Source: Janibacter anophelis NBRC 107843
GTDB lineage: Bacteria; Actinomycetota; Actinomycetes; Actinomycetales; Dermatophilaceae
Assembly: GCF_001570945.1 (NCBI RefSeq)
Contig: NZ_BCSQ01000037.1
Span: 1 to 35,248, forward strand
DNA length: 35,248 bases
Direction of reading: 5' to 3'
The notes below the pieces were generated by a model that saw only the letters and a program-made list of their open reading frames with translations, was not told where the DNA came from and did not search any database. Each line of letters opens with the position of its first letter. The first letter of the stretch is position 1. Made by a program: the position numbers and the translations under genes. This document shows, piece by piece, positions 8,119 to 15,614 of the stretch.

Positions 8119-8124
8119 CACAAT
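8119..8124 (+). promoter_or_regulatory. Possible -10 box of DNA glycosylase gene
   Basis: CACAAT precedes GTG 8132 by seven bases. A GGAGG at 8126-8130 lies only one base from the GTG, too close to serve as a normal ribosome-binding site, so a leaderless start is favoured. Confidence 0.35.
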
Positions 8125-8131
8125 CGGAGGC

Positions 8132-9058
8132 GTGACGACGCACACCGGTGCCGCGACCCTGCGCCACCGCCCTCCGGATCCGGTCGACCTTGACCTCGTG
8201 CTGCCCGCCTTCGTCCGCGGGTCGGGGGACCCGACGAGCCACGTGGGCCGCGACGGGTGGTGGTTCGCCTGGACGACCCCGCAGGGCCCGGTGACCCTCC
8301 ACCTCCAGGACGAAGGGGGCGAGGTCGTCGCCTCCGCCTGGGGAGACGGCGCGGCGTGGATGCTCGGGCGGGTCCCGGACCTCGTCGGAGGACGGGACGA
8401 CCCCAGCGGCTTCGTCCCCCACCACGACCTCGTGGCGCGCGGCTGGCCGCGGATGTCGCGGTGGCGCGTGCCTGCCAACGGGCTCGTCGCGCAGATGCTC
8501 GTCTGCTCCGTGCTGGAGCAGCGGGTGACCGGCAAGGAGGCCTTCTCCAGCCAGCGGCAGCTCGTGCGGCGGTTCGGCAGCCCGGCTCCGGGGCCGGGGG
8601 AGGAGCTGCGCCTCGTCTGCCCGCCGAGCGCTGCGGAGTGGGCGCGCATCCCCTCGTGGGCCTGGCTGCGCGCGGGTGTGGACGGCGCCCGCTCGCGGGT
8701 GGTCGTGCGAGCCATGCAGGTCGCCGGACGCCTCGACGAGTGCGCCGACCTGCCCCTGGACCGGGCGCACGCCCGGCTGCGCTCGCTGCCCGGCGTGGGG
8801 GAGTGGACCGCCGCCGAGGTCGCCCAGCGAGCGCTCGGCGATGCCGACTCACCGAGCTTCGGCGACTACCACGTGGCCAAGGACGTCACCCTCGCCCTGG
8901 ACGGGCAGGTGGGCGACGACGCGCGGATGGCGAAGCTGCTCCAGCCGTATGCGGGGCAGCGCTACCGGGCGCAGCGGATCGTCACGGCCACGGCCGGTCA
9001 CCGGCCGCGGCGCGGCCCCCGCCGGTCCCTGCCCACGCACCTGCCGACGCGCTTCTGA
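8132..9058 (+). CDS. AlkA-like DNA-3-methyladenine glycosylase
   Basis: A 308-residue protein of the HhH-GPD base-excision superfamily. The helix-hairpin-helix reads LRSLPGVGEWTAAEVAQRAL near residue 215, and the following GDYHVAKDV (about 243-251) carries the Asp equivalent to the catalytic Asp of AlkA. An upstream VAQMLVCSVLEQRVTGKEA helix is the usual 'QQV/EQRVT' substrate-pocket segment. It should remove alkylated bases from DNA. The N-terminal roughly 90 residues are the AlkA-like beta domain. GTG 8132 was chosen because the longer frame runs into the divergent gene. The very basic C-terminus (RPRRGPRRS) is likely a DNA-contacting tail. A 19-bp duplication covers its stop codon. Confidence 0.83.
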   Translation: MTTHTGAATLRHRPPDPVDLDLVLPAFVRGSGDPTSHVGRDGWWFAWTTPQGPVTLHLQDEGGEVVASAWGDGAAWMLGRVPDLVGGRDDPSGFVPHHDLVARGWPRMSRWRVPANGLVAQMLVCSVLEQRVTGKEAFSSQRQLVRRFGSPAPGPGEELRLVCPPSAAEWARIPSWAWLRAGVDGARSRVVVRAMQVAGRLDECADLPLDRAHARLRSLPGVGEWTAAEVAQRALGDADSPSFGDYHVAKDVTLALDGQVGDDARMAKLLQPYAGQRYRAQRIVTATAGHRPRRGPRRSLPTHLPTRF

Positions 9059-9086
9059 CCCGGGCTCGCGCGTCTGACCCGGGCTC
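9049..9086 (+). repeat. 19-bp tandem duplication across a stop codon
   Basis: Two 19-base units (9049-9067 and 9068-9086) differ by one base (GCGCTTCTGACCCGGGCTC versus GCGCGTCTGACCCGGGCTC). The first contains the TGA of the DNA glycosylase gene and the second holds a second TGA. Confidence 0.8.
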
Positions 9087-9091
9087 CCTGA

Positions 9092-9217
9092 ACCAAGACG
9101 TCGCATCTCCCCGGGGAAATGCACTCTCTCGACATCAGAACTGTGGATTTCCCCGGGCAAATGCAACCTCTCGACATCAAGACTGTGCATTTCCCCGGGG
9201 AAATGCACAGGACGGGG
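9092..9217. repeat. Three 42-bp tandem repeats, each centred on a palindrome
   Basis: Three units start at 9092, 9134 and 9176 with an exact 42-bp period. The CCCC|GGG centres fall at 9112/9113, 9154/9155 and 9196/9197. The last unit contains a 28-bp perfect palindrome at 9183-9210 whose half is CTGTGCATTTCCCC; the other two are imperfect copies. The linker between centres conserves CTCTCGACATCA. The array fills the gap between the convergent DNA glycosylase and cofD-like genes. Because 42 is divisible by three and no stops occur, several frames on both strands read through as 14-residue peptide repeats (HFPGEMHSLDV-type), which I regard as by-products. There are no variable spacers, so this is not a CRISPR array, and there is no T-run for a classic terminator. 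Confidence 0.9.
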
Positions 9218-9223
9218 GCGGGG

Positions 9224-10123
9224 TCAGGGGCGGAGGGACTCGGCGAGGGCGAGGGCGTCGCCGGCGACCTCGTCGGCCGGGCGGGCGAGGTCGACCTGCC
9301 GCGTGGTCCAGCGAGCCGCGCCGCTCGCGGGTGCGTCGTCGGTGCCGGTGAGCCACCCGTCGAGCAGGTCGCGGTAGAGGCCGGCGACGGCTGCGGAGGT
9401 CGGCTCGGCGCCGACCGCCGCCAGCGACGGCGCGAGGAAGGTCAGGTCCGGGCAGACGCCGACGACGGGGGCGGAGGTGCCGCGCAGGGCGTCCCGCACC
9501 CCGGGCACGCCGAGGACGATGCCGACCGACAGGACCGGGGCGAGCAGGACCAGGTCCGCCTCCCGCAGGGCGTCGAGGACGCCCGGGGCGGCCACGGCCC
9601 GGTCCATGCCGGCGACGACGAAGCGGGTGGCCGGGGGCGCGCCGAGCTCGTGGCGCCACTGCTGGACGTGCACCGCCTGCTGCTCGTGCTCACCGTCGAG
9701 GACGGCATGCGTCTCGACGGGCACGTCGCTCATCGGCAGCAGCCGAACTCCGCGCCCCGGCAGGCCCCGGCGCTCGGCCAGGCGCGTGGTCACCTCGCTG
9801 AGAGTGGCCCCCTGCCCGAGCCACGCGGTGCGCGCCAGGTGGGTGGCGACCTCGCCGTCGGTCACCGGGTACCACTGCGGGTGGACGTCGAGGGCGGCGA
9901 GCTCGCCCGCGACCGCGGACGTGGCACTCACCGGGTCGTCGGAGAGCTCGGCCAGCAGGCCGTCGATGTCGGGGCAGGCCCGCAGCCCCCAGAGGGAGAG
10001 GTCGTCGCCGGTGTTGGCGATGACCGTCAGCTCCGCGGGGACGGAGGCACGGGGGAGCCGGTCGACGAGTCCACGGACGAAGCGGGCTCCCGCCGGGCTG
10101 CCGGAGATCACGGTGATGCGCAT
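9224..10123 (-). CDS. Divergent CofD/FbiA family protein (F420 biosynthesis-type transferase)
   Basis: A 299-residue homologue of CofD/FbiA, which moves a phosphoenolpyruvate- or lactate-derived moiety onto FO in coenzyme F420 synthesis. Family features include MRITVISGSPAGARFVRGL at the N-terminus, NTGDDLSLWGLRACPDID (from 37), GATLSEVTTRLAERRG, RLLPMSDVPVETHAVL, and VGAEPTSAAVAGLYRDLLDG near the end. Two normally conserved pieces look eroded. The GGVGGA-type loop reads GSPAGA. The SNPxxSIxPI loop is shortened to LAPVLSVGIVLG, and the SPIxGG segment is replaced by VCPDLTF. It sits beside whiB as fbiA does in mycobacteria, but no fbiB/cofE is adjacent. ATG 10123 was preferred over GTG 10129 because family members start MRITV. 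Activity on FO is uncertain. Confidence 0.75.
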   Translation of the reverse strand: MRITVISGSPAGARFVRGLVDRLPRASVPAELTVIANTGDDLSLWGLRACPDIDGLLAELSDDPVSATSAVAGELAALDVHPQWYPVTDGEVATHLARTAWLGQGATLSEVTTRLAERRGLPGRGVRLLPMSDVPVETHAVLDGEHEQQAVHVQQWRHELGAPPATRFVVAGMDRAVAAPGVLDALREADLVLLAPVLSVGIVLGVPGVRDALRGTSAPVVGVCPDLTFLAPSLAAVGAEPTSAAVAGLYRDLLDGWLTGTDDAPASGAARWTTRQVDLARPADEVAGDALALAESLRP

Positions 10124-10196
10124 GCGCACATCGTCGCAGCAGGCTCGTCCCGGGCCACATCCGGACTACCGTTCACCGCTCCATAGCCTGCTCCGC

Positions 10197-10226
10197 TTGA
10201 CGACGCACGCATGACACGCATGTAAT
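10197..10226 (+). promoter_or_regulatory. whiB promoter with overlapping TGTAATTACA palindrome
   Basis: TTGACG (10197-10202) and TGTAAT (10221-10226) are separated by 18 bases, a good sigma-70-type promoter. The -10 is embedded in a perfect 10-bp palindrome TGTAATTACA (10221-10230), an AT-rich island in a GC-rich gap, with GACATGTC immediately after. The transcript would have a leader of about 66 bases. An 8-bp inverted repeat (AGCAGGCT at 10138-10145, AGCCTGCT at 10185-10192) lies upstream. Confidence 0.5.
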
Positions 10227-10299
10227 TACAGACATGTCACGTCGGAAGGTCGGCGAGACGCGAAGTACATGGGTCGAGTGCCGAGGTCGAGGAGGGACC

Positions 10300-10569
10300 A
10301 TGCACGAACTTCAGCTGATCATGGGTGGCGAGCCCACCGACGAGTCGTCCGAGATGTCCTGGCAGGAGCGATCGCTCTGCGCCCAGACGGATCCGGAGGC
10401 CTTCTTCCCGGAGAAGGGCGGATCCACCCGCGAGGCCAAGAAGGTCTGCGTGGGATGTGAGGTGCGACAGGAGTGCCTCGAGTACGCGCTGGCGCACGAC
10501 GAGCGCTTCGGGATCTGGGGCGGTCTGTCCGAGCGCGAGCGCCGCAAGCTCAAGAAGCGCGCAGTCTGA
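10300..10569 (+). CDS. whiB: WhiB (WhiB2/WhmD-type) iron-sulfur regulator
   Basis: An 89-residue Wbl protein. The four cluster-binding cysteines are Cys27, Cys50, Cys53 and Cys59 (C-x22-C-x2-C-x5-C), followed by the GIWGG turn (71-75) and a basic tail ERRKLKKRAV. The core LCAQTDPEAFFPEKGGSTRE is nearly the same as in Streptomyces WhiB and mycobacterial WhiB2/WhmD, so the orthologue assignment is firm. Wbl proteins carry a [4Fe-4S] cluster and act with the primary sigma factor; this type, with WhiA, controls septation or sporulation genes. ATG 10300 has a strong GGAGGG upstream, whereas the longer ORF from 10234 lacks one. It is followed after 14 bases by the GT2 gene, so the two may be co-transcribed. 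Confidence 0.95.
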   Translation: MHELQLIMGGEPTDESSEMSWQERSLCAQTDPEAFFPEKGGSTREAKKVCVGCEVRQECLEYALAHDERFGIWGGLSERERRKLKKRAV

Positions 10570-10583
10570 CTGCCCGCGAGGTC

Positions 10584-13500
10584 GTGACGCAGCCCAGCCC
10601 CACGTCGACCTCCGCGTCTCCGTCCCGGCGGACGACGGCACCTCCGGTGACCGTCACCGCGGTCGTCGTGGCGCGCACCCGAGACGATGCCGGACAGGTC
10701 CTGAGCGCCCTCCTCGCCCAGGACCGTCTGCCGGACCGACTCCTCCTCGTCGACGGCGCCATCGACGGTCTGGGCGACCCCAGCGCACTCCTGGCGCCGG
10801 TCGAGGACACCGGTGTCGAGGTCCTCACGACCACCCTGGGCCCGCGGCGGGGGATCCGCAGGATCCTGCCGGCGATGATCGACCGCCTGCCGCGCGCGGG
10901 CGTCGGTCGTGACCTGGTGTGGGTCCTCACCTCGCGATCACGACCCCACCCGGAGGCGCTGCGTCGCCTCGTCGCCGCCTCGGGCCGGGGCATCGGTGTC
11001 GCTGCGCCCAAGCTCGTCGACGAGAAGGATCCGTCGACGATCGTGCGGCTGGGCCTGCAGACCACCCGCGCCGGCCGCATCGTGCCGGACCCGGTGTCCG
11101 GGACACCCGACCAGGGGCAGCACGACGGCGACGTCGACGCGATCGCGGCCCCGCTCGACGGGGCCCTCATCGACCGGGGCACCTACGAGTCCCTCGACGG
11201 CCACGATCCCGCCCTGGGTGACTTCGGCGGCGACCTGGACCTGGGGTGGCGCTCGCAGCGCGCGGGACGTCGGGTCGTGCTCGTCCCGGACGCCCGCGTC
11301 GCCGTGCGGCCCTCCGCGGCCGAGCGACGCCCCACGAGCGACCACCGTCGGCAGGCCAGGCGCACGGCCCTGGCGCGCGCGCACTTCGGCGTCGCCCCCT
11401 TCCTCGCCCTGTGGATCGCCCTGAGCAGCCTCGTCATCGGCCTCGTGCTGGCGCTGCTCAAACGGCCCGGCATGGCCGCCGACGAGTTCGCGAGCATCCC
11501 GGCCGCCCTCGACGTACGCACCCTGCGGTCCCGCCTGCGGGGCAAGGCTCCTCGTGAGGTCGCCCGCGGTGACCTGGACGCACTCTTCGTCACGTCCCGG
11601 GCCGCGCAGCGTCGGCTCGTCGACGAGGCCCGCGGAGGTGCCCGACGTGAGCGGGGCATCGAGGCCCGCTCCCTCGAGGTCGAGCGCGGCGGCGGCTGGC
11701 TGACCCACCCGCTCCCGTGGTTGCTCCTCGTGACGACCGCCTACTCGGCCTGGTCCGCTCGGCACATCACCGGAGAGCTGCGTCACCGCATCGACTCCGG
11801 TCTCGTGGGCGGAGAGTTCCTCGGCGGACGGGCCACGGCGGAGCAGCTGTGGGACTCGTGGTGGATGGGCTGGCACGCGCAGGGGTGGGGACACGCGGGC
11901 GAGCAGAGTCCAGCGCTCGTCGTCCTGGCCGGGCTCAGCCAGCTGGCCGCATGGGTCCCGGGTCTGGGCGCCGCCCACTCACCGGCCGGGGTCGTCCTGG
12001 CGGTCCTCGTGGTCGTGGCGCTGCCGCTCGCGGCGGCCGTCGCCTGGTCCGCGTCGCGCACCTTCACCCACCACCGGTGGCTGCGTGCCGCCGCGGCACT
12101 GGCGTGGGTGACCTGCGCCCCGGCCGGTCTGGCCGTGGGCGAAGGGCGGATCGGTGCCCTCTGCGCCCTCGTCCTGCTCCCCCGGGTCGTGGCGGGCCTG
12201 GTGCGGGCCACCCGCAGGTCGAGCAGCTTCAGCGACTCGGTGCGCACCGCCCTGTGGGGCACCCTCCTCGGCGCGGTCGCCCCGCTCGCCGCGCTCGTCG
12301 TCATGGCCGTCGGCCTCGCCCTGCTCGTCCTCGGTGACGCGCGCAGGCGGTGGCGGGGCATCGCCCTGGCGCTCACCCCCTTCGTCCTCGCCGGGCCCTG
12401 GGTGCTCACGCTCAAGGACGACCCGCGCCGACTGCTGTCGGGGTGGGGCCTGACCGATCTGCCGCACGACCTGCCGGCCCACGAGCTGGCGCTGGCGCAG
12501 CTGCCGGGCGGTGCGGCGACGACGTGGTGGACCCTCGCGCTCCTCGCCCTCGGCGCCCTCGCCCTGCTCGTGCCCGGCCGACGACCTGCCTCCTGGGGCG
12601 CCGCCGTGGTCGCCCTCGCCGGGCTGGCCTGGGCGCTCTGGGCGCCGCACGTGGTCCTCGGCCACCGCCCCGCGGGCGGCCCGGACGCGGGCGCCGAGAT
12701 CACCCCGTGGGCCGGCACCGGCCAGCTCGTCCTCGTCGGCGCAGCCCTGGTCGCGGTGCTCGCCGCGGGTGACGTGCTGCCGCAGCGACTGCGCGGTGCC
12801 GGCCGGCGCAGCTGGACCCTCCTGCCGGCCCTGGTCCTGCCCGTCGCGGCGATCGGCAGCGGTGTCGTCGTCGCCCAGCACTCCTACGGCGAGGACCTGA
12901 CCACGTGGCGCGACCCCCGTCCACTCGTCGCCGTCGCGGCGTCGGAGGGGCCCCAGGCCTCGCGGACGCTCGTGCTGCGCACCCAGGATGCGGGCGTCAC
13001 CTACCGCCTCGTCGGCTCCGAACCCGGTGACCTCGTGCGTGACCTGCCCGCCCCCGACCCGACCGTGGCCGGTGAGGAGGAGGTCGCCGCAGCGGTGGCC
13101 CAGCTCGTCGGCGCGGGGGAGGGGGACCGACCGGCGGCCGACGCGCTGGCCCGGCACGGGATCTCCCACCTGGTGCTGGTCGACCCCTCCCAGGCGGAGC
13201 GCCGGCTCGTCGACGCCTCACCGGGCCTCGCCCGCCTCGGCACGAGCGCCGGCACGACCACCTGGGCGGTGCGCTCGCCCGTCACCGATGGGTCCACCCC
13301 CTCCCGGGTGCGGGTCACCTCGGACGGATCGAGCGAGCCCGTGCCCTCCCGCGCGCACGGCGACACCGACGGGCCCGTCGAGGTGCCCGCCGCCGATGAG
13401 CTGGTCGTCGCCGAGTCCCTCGAGTGGAGCGACCGCGTGCAGGTGCGGGCGGACGGCCGGCTGCTCGAGGTCGCCACGCACAGCGCGGTCCCGACCTACG

Positions 13501-13655
13501 CCCTGCCCGAGGGCACCGACGAGGTGAGCGTCGACGTCGGGGCCGGGCACCCGCTGTGGAAGCTGGGCCAGGGCCTCGCCCTCGTGCTCGCGCTCTATCT
13601 CGCGCTGCCCACCGAGCGGCGTCCCGAGCCCGACGACGAGGAGGAGCAGCGATGA
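10584..13655 (+). CDS. Large GT2-like membrane protein
   Basis: A protein of about 1,023 residues. The N-terminal 250 residues resemble a GT-A glycosyltransferase family 2 domain (VTVTAVVVARTRDDAGQVL; GDFGGDLDLGWRSQRAGRR, the usual 'ED-x-DLxxR' acceptor region). At the position where the family has an Asp-rich DxD segment the sequence is VLTSRSRPHPEAL (about 112-124), so the metal and nucleotide-sugar ligand appears lost. A helix pair follows near 275-295, then a long block of about ten hydrophobic helices (roughly 370-780) and an extracytoplasmic C-terminal region ending in one more helix. Similar proteins sit beside whiB in many actinobacteria. The gene overlaps the DUF5719 gene by ATGA, suggesting a complex. 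GTG 10584 is the first plausible start after whiB. Function is unknown; an envelope role is inferred. Confidence 0.75.
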   Translation: MTQPSPTSTSASPSRRTTAPPVTVTAVVVARTRDDAGQVLSALLAQDRLPDRLLLVDGAIDGLGDPSALLAPVEDTGVEVLTTTLGPRRGIRRILPAMIDRLPRAGVGRDLVWVLTSRSRPHPEALRRLVAASGRGIGVAAPKLVDEKDPSTIVRLGLQTTRAGRIVPDPVSGTPDQGQHDGDVDAIAAPLDGALIDRGTYESLDGHDPALGDFGGDLDLGWRSQRAGRRVVLVPDARVAVRPSAAERRPTSDHRRQARRTALARAHFGVAPFLALWIALSSLVIGLVLALLKRPGMAADEFASIPAALDVRTLRSRLRGKAPREVARGDLDALFVTSRAAQRRLVDEARGGARRERGIEARSLEVERGGGWLTHPLPWLLLVTTAYSAWSARHITGELRHRIDSGLVGGEFLGGRATAEQLWDSWWMGWHAQGWGHAGEQSPALVVLAGLSQLAAWVPGLGAAHSPAGVVLAVLVVVALPLAAAVAWSASRTFTHHRWLRAAAALAWVTCAPAGLAVGEGRIGALCALVLLPRVVAGLVRATRRSSSFSDSVRTALWGTLLGAVAPLAALVVMAVGLALLVLGDARRRWRGIALALTPFVLAGPWVLTLKDDPRRLLSGWGLTDLPHDLPAHELALAQLPGGAATTWWTLALLALGALALLVPGRRPASWGAAVVALAGLAWALWAPHVVLGHRPAGGPDAGAEITPWAGTGQLVLVGAALVAVLAAGDVLPQRLRGAGRRSWTLLPALVLPVAAIGSGVVVAQHSYGEDLTTWRDPRPLVAVAASEGPQASRTLVLRTQDAGVTYRLVGSEPGDLVRDLPAPDPTVAGEEEVAAAVAQLVGAGEGDRPAADALARHGISHLVLVDPSQAERRLVDASPGLARLGTSAGTTTWAVRSPVTDGSTPSRVRVTSDGSSEPVPSRAHGDTDGPVEVPAADELVVAESLEWSDRVQVRADGRLLEVATHSAVPTYALPEGTDEVSVDVGAGHPLWKLGQGLALVLALYLALPTERRPEPDDEEEQR

Positions 13656-15136
13656 GCACCGCGAGGAGCAGGCCGGTGTGGGCCCACCCGGCCGGACGCA
13701 TCGTCCTCGTCGGGGGCATGGCGGCCGGTCTCGTGCTCGGGGTCTCCCGGGTCGGCGCCGCCCCCGACGCGGAGCCGCCGGTCGAGACCGGCGATCGGGT
13801 CGCCGCCTCGCTCACGACGTCGTACTGCCCGGGAAACCCCTTCTCTGGGGCCGACGAGGGCGCCCCGGAGGACGACCTCGACGGAGGCGTGCGGGCCCAG
13901 GCCGCGCCCGCAGAGGTCCTCGAGGGGCTCGTCAGGCCTTCCGACGAGCCGGGCACGATCACCGTCGAGGAGCTCACCGGTCCGCCGACCGACCGGCAGA
14001 CGGGCGCTCCCGAGAGCGGACCGACCAGCGAGGCCCTCGACGGCCTGGGCGCACGGTCGGTCCGGGTCCGCGGCACCGCCGAGCGGGCGCCCGGCCTCGT
14101 CGCGACCCAGTCCTTCACTGCCGCCGGCCAGCAGGTGCGGGGGCTCGCGGCCGTCCCGTGCGGCGCGCCGACCGCCGACGCCTGGCTCGTCGCCGGTGGC
14201 GGCGAGAAGGGCCGACAGGAGCGCCTCGTCCTGACCAACCCCGGTGGCAACCCGGTCAACGTGCGCCTCGACGTCGTCGGGACGGACTCGGACGACACGG
14301 GCGAAGGGGGGACCGCGGACCGCTCCGTCGTGGTCCCGGCACACGGTCGTTCCGTCATCCTGCTCGATGCCATCGGAGGAACCCAGGACCCCCAAGCGGT
14401 GCACGTGGCGACGACCGGCGGCCTCGTCGTCCCCGTCATCGCCGACCACCACCTCGACGGACTCGTCCCCGCGGGGGTCGAGACGGTGGGCCCGACGGCC
14501 GCCCCCGCCAAGCGTCTGGTCCTGCCGGGCACGGCCAGCACCCGCGCCCGCGGGCTGGTCGTCGCCGTCCCCGGGGACCGCGACGCGGTCGTGCAGGTGC
14601 GGCGCCTCAGCGACGGACCACCGCGTGGCGTCGAGGTCGCGACGGTCCCCGCCGGCGAGGTCGCCGACATCACGCTGCCCGAGACGCCGGGGACCCGGGG
14701 ATGGGTCGTCGAGGCCGATGAGCCCGTCGTCGCCGCGGCCCACACGACGACGCAGGACTCACGTGGTCGCGCCGACATGGCGTGGTCGGTGGCGACGCCG
14801 GCCTTCGGCGGCCTCGGCGCGGCGGTGCTCCCACAGACCTCCGGCCTGCGACGGCTGGTCCAGGTGAGCGCCACCGACGGGCCGGCCGAGGTCGAGGTCC
14901 ACCTCCTCGAGGACGGCGAGCTGCGCACGGCGACACTGGATCTCGAGCAGGACCGGGCCGGCGAGGTCGACGCCGGCGAGGCGACCGCGGTCTGGGTGCG
15001 GCCGGTCTCCGGGCGGGTGCACGCGGCCGCCCTGCTCATGGGGCGCGACGGCGGCTCCCGCGCCGAGGCGACCTCTGTGCCGATCCTGCCCGCCCGGGTC
15101 GCGGTGCGCGACGTGCCGGTCACGCGGGTGCGGTGA
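13652..15136 (+). CDS. DUF5719 family secreted or membrane-anchored protein
   Basis: A 494-residue protein with a basic N-terminus (MSTARSRPVWAHPAGR) followed by one hydrophobic segment (IVLVGGMAAGLVLGVSRVGA), so it is exported or anchored by one helix. The rest is a repetitive beta-rich extracytoplasmic region with recurring patterns such as RLVLPGTAST, VPAGEVADITLP and LVLTNPGGNPVNVRL, as expected for a chain of small beta domains. Cys59 (SYCPG) and Cys170 (VPCGAP) could form a disulfide. I match it to DUF5719, which in actinobacteria follows the GT2-like membrane protein as here. The ATGA overlap implies coupled translation and a shared envelope function. No catalytic motif is seen. It converges with the zincin-like gene. 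Confidence 0.7.
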   Translation: MSTARSRPVWAHPAGRIVLVGGMAAGLVLGVSRVGAAPDAEPPVETGDRVAASLTTSYCPGNPFSGADEGAPEDDLDGGVRAQAAPAEVLEGLVRPSDEPGTITVEELTGPPTDRQTGAPESGPTSEALDGLGARSVRVRGTAERAPGLVATQSFTAAGQQVRGLAAVPCGAPTADAWLVAGGGEKGRQERLVLTNPGGNPVNVRLDVVGTDSDDTGEGGTADRSVVVPAHGRSVILLDAIGGTQDPQAVHVATTGGLVVPVIADHHLDGLVPAGVETVGPTAAPAKRLVLPGTASTRARGLVVAVPGDRDAVVQVRRLSDGPPRGVEVATVPAGEVADITLPETPGTRGWVVEADEPVVAAAHTTTQDSRGRADMAWSVATPAFGGLGAAVLPQTSGLRRLVQVSATDGPAEVEVHLLEDGELRTATLDLEQDRAGEVDAGEATAVWVRPVSGRVHAAALLMGRDGGSRAEATSVPILPARVAVRDVPVTRVR

Positions 15137-15152
15137 TCCCCCCTTCGTCCGG

Positions 15153-15548
15153 CTAGCGGTCGGGGTCGACCTCGTCGGGGTCGACGCCGAGGAGCAGGGC
15201 GACCTGCTCGACCATGACGTCGTGCACGAGGTCGCCGCGCTCCGCGCCGGGGGCGACCGACTCGACCGGGCGCCGGTAGACGACGATGCGCGCGGGCAAC
15301 GGGCCCTGTGCCGGCCAGAGCCGGGCGAGGGGCACGCCCTCCTCCCAGCCGGCCGGGCCGGAGGGCGGGATGTCCTCCACCGCGAACTCCACGGACCCCC
15401 ACCGCCGACCGAGGACCTCGCGGAACCGCTGTGCCGTGTCGGCCACCAGGTCGTCGAAGGCCTCGGCCCGGGTCGCCATCGCGGGCACCGACGGATGGGC
15501 CAGGGGTCCGCGCAGGCCCCGGCCCCGGCGATCGCGGTGTCGGCTCAC
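15153..15548 (-). CDS. Zincin-like metallopeptidase-family protein, degenerate active site
   Basis: A 131-residue protein that starts VSRHRDRRGRGLRGPLAHP, typical of the small actinobacterial 'metallopeptidase family protein' next to DUF3499. VEFAVEDIPP and ARIVVYRRPVE are conserved family strands. The helix that carries HExxH in true PF06262 peptidases reads LVHDVMVEQVALLLG: only His109 remains, with Asp110 in place of Glu and Glu114-Gln115 in place of the second His. Protease activity is therefore doubtful. GTG 15548 is preceded by TACGAT at six bases. The stop is TAG. The gene is divergent from DUF3499, and both have leaderless-type promoters. Confidence 0.8.
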   Translation of the reverse strand: MSRHRDRRGRGLRGPLAHPSVPAMATRAEAFDDLVADTAQRFREVLGRRWGSVEFAVEDIPPSGPAGWEEGVPLARLWPAQGPLPARIVVYRRPVESVAPGAERGDLVHDVMVEQVALLLGVDPDEVDPDR

Positions 15549-15554
15549 CCGCCG

Positions 15555-15560
15555 ATCGTA
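15555..15560 (-). promoter_or_regulatory. -10 box of zincin-like gene (leaderless type)
   Basis: TACGAT on the minus strand lies six bases before GTG 15548. Confidence 0.55.
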
Positions 15561-15602
15561 GGCCGCTGCGGCGTGCCTTCGAGGTTCGGGTGCGACGTGG
15601 CC

Positions 15603-15608
15603 TAGCCT
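15603..15608 (+). promoter_or_regulatory. -10 box of DUF3499 gene (leaderless type)
   Basis: TAGCCT lies six bases before GTG 15615, with no Shine-Dalgarno sequence between them. Confidence 0.55.
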
Positions 15609-15614
15609 GCACGG

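Noticed and set aside
8849-9208. Minus-strand ORF with HFPGEMHSLDV-type peptide repeats
   Set aside because: The peptide pattern follows directly from a palindromic 42-bp DNA repeat divisible by three. All frames are open, and the ORF runs on antisense to the glycosylase gene.
9092-9217. CRISPR array
   Set aside because: There are only three units, the linkers are conserved rather than variable, and no cas genes are in the window.
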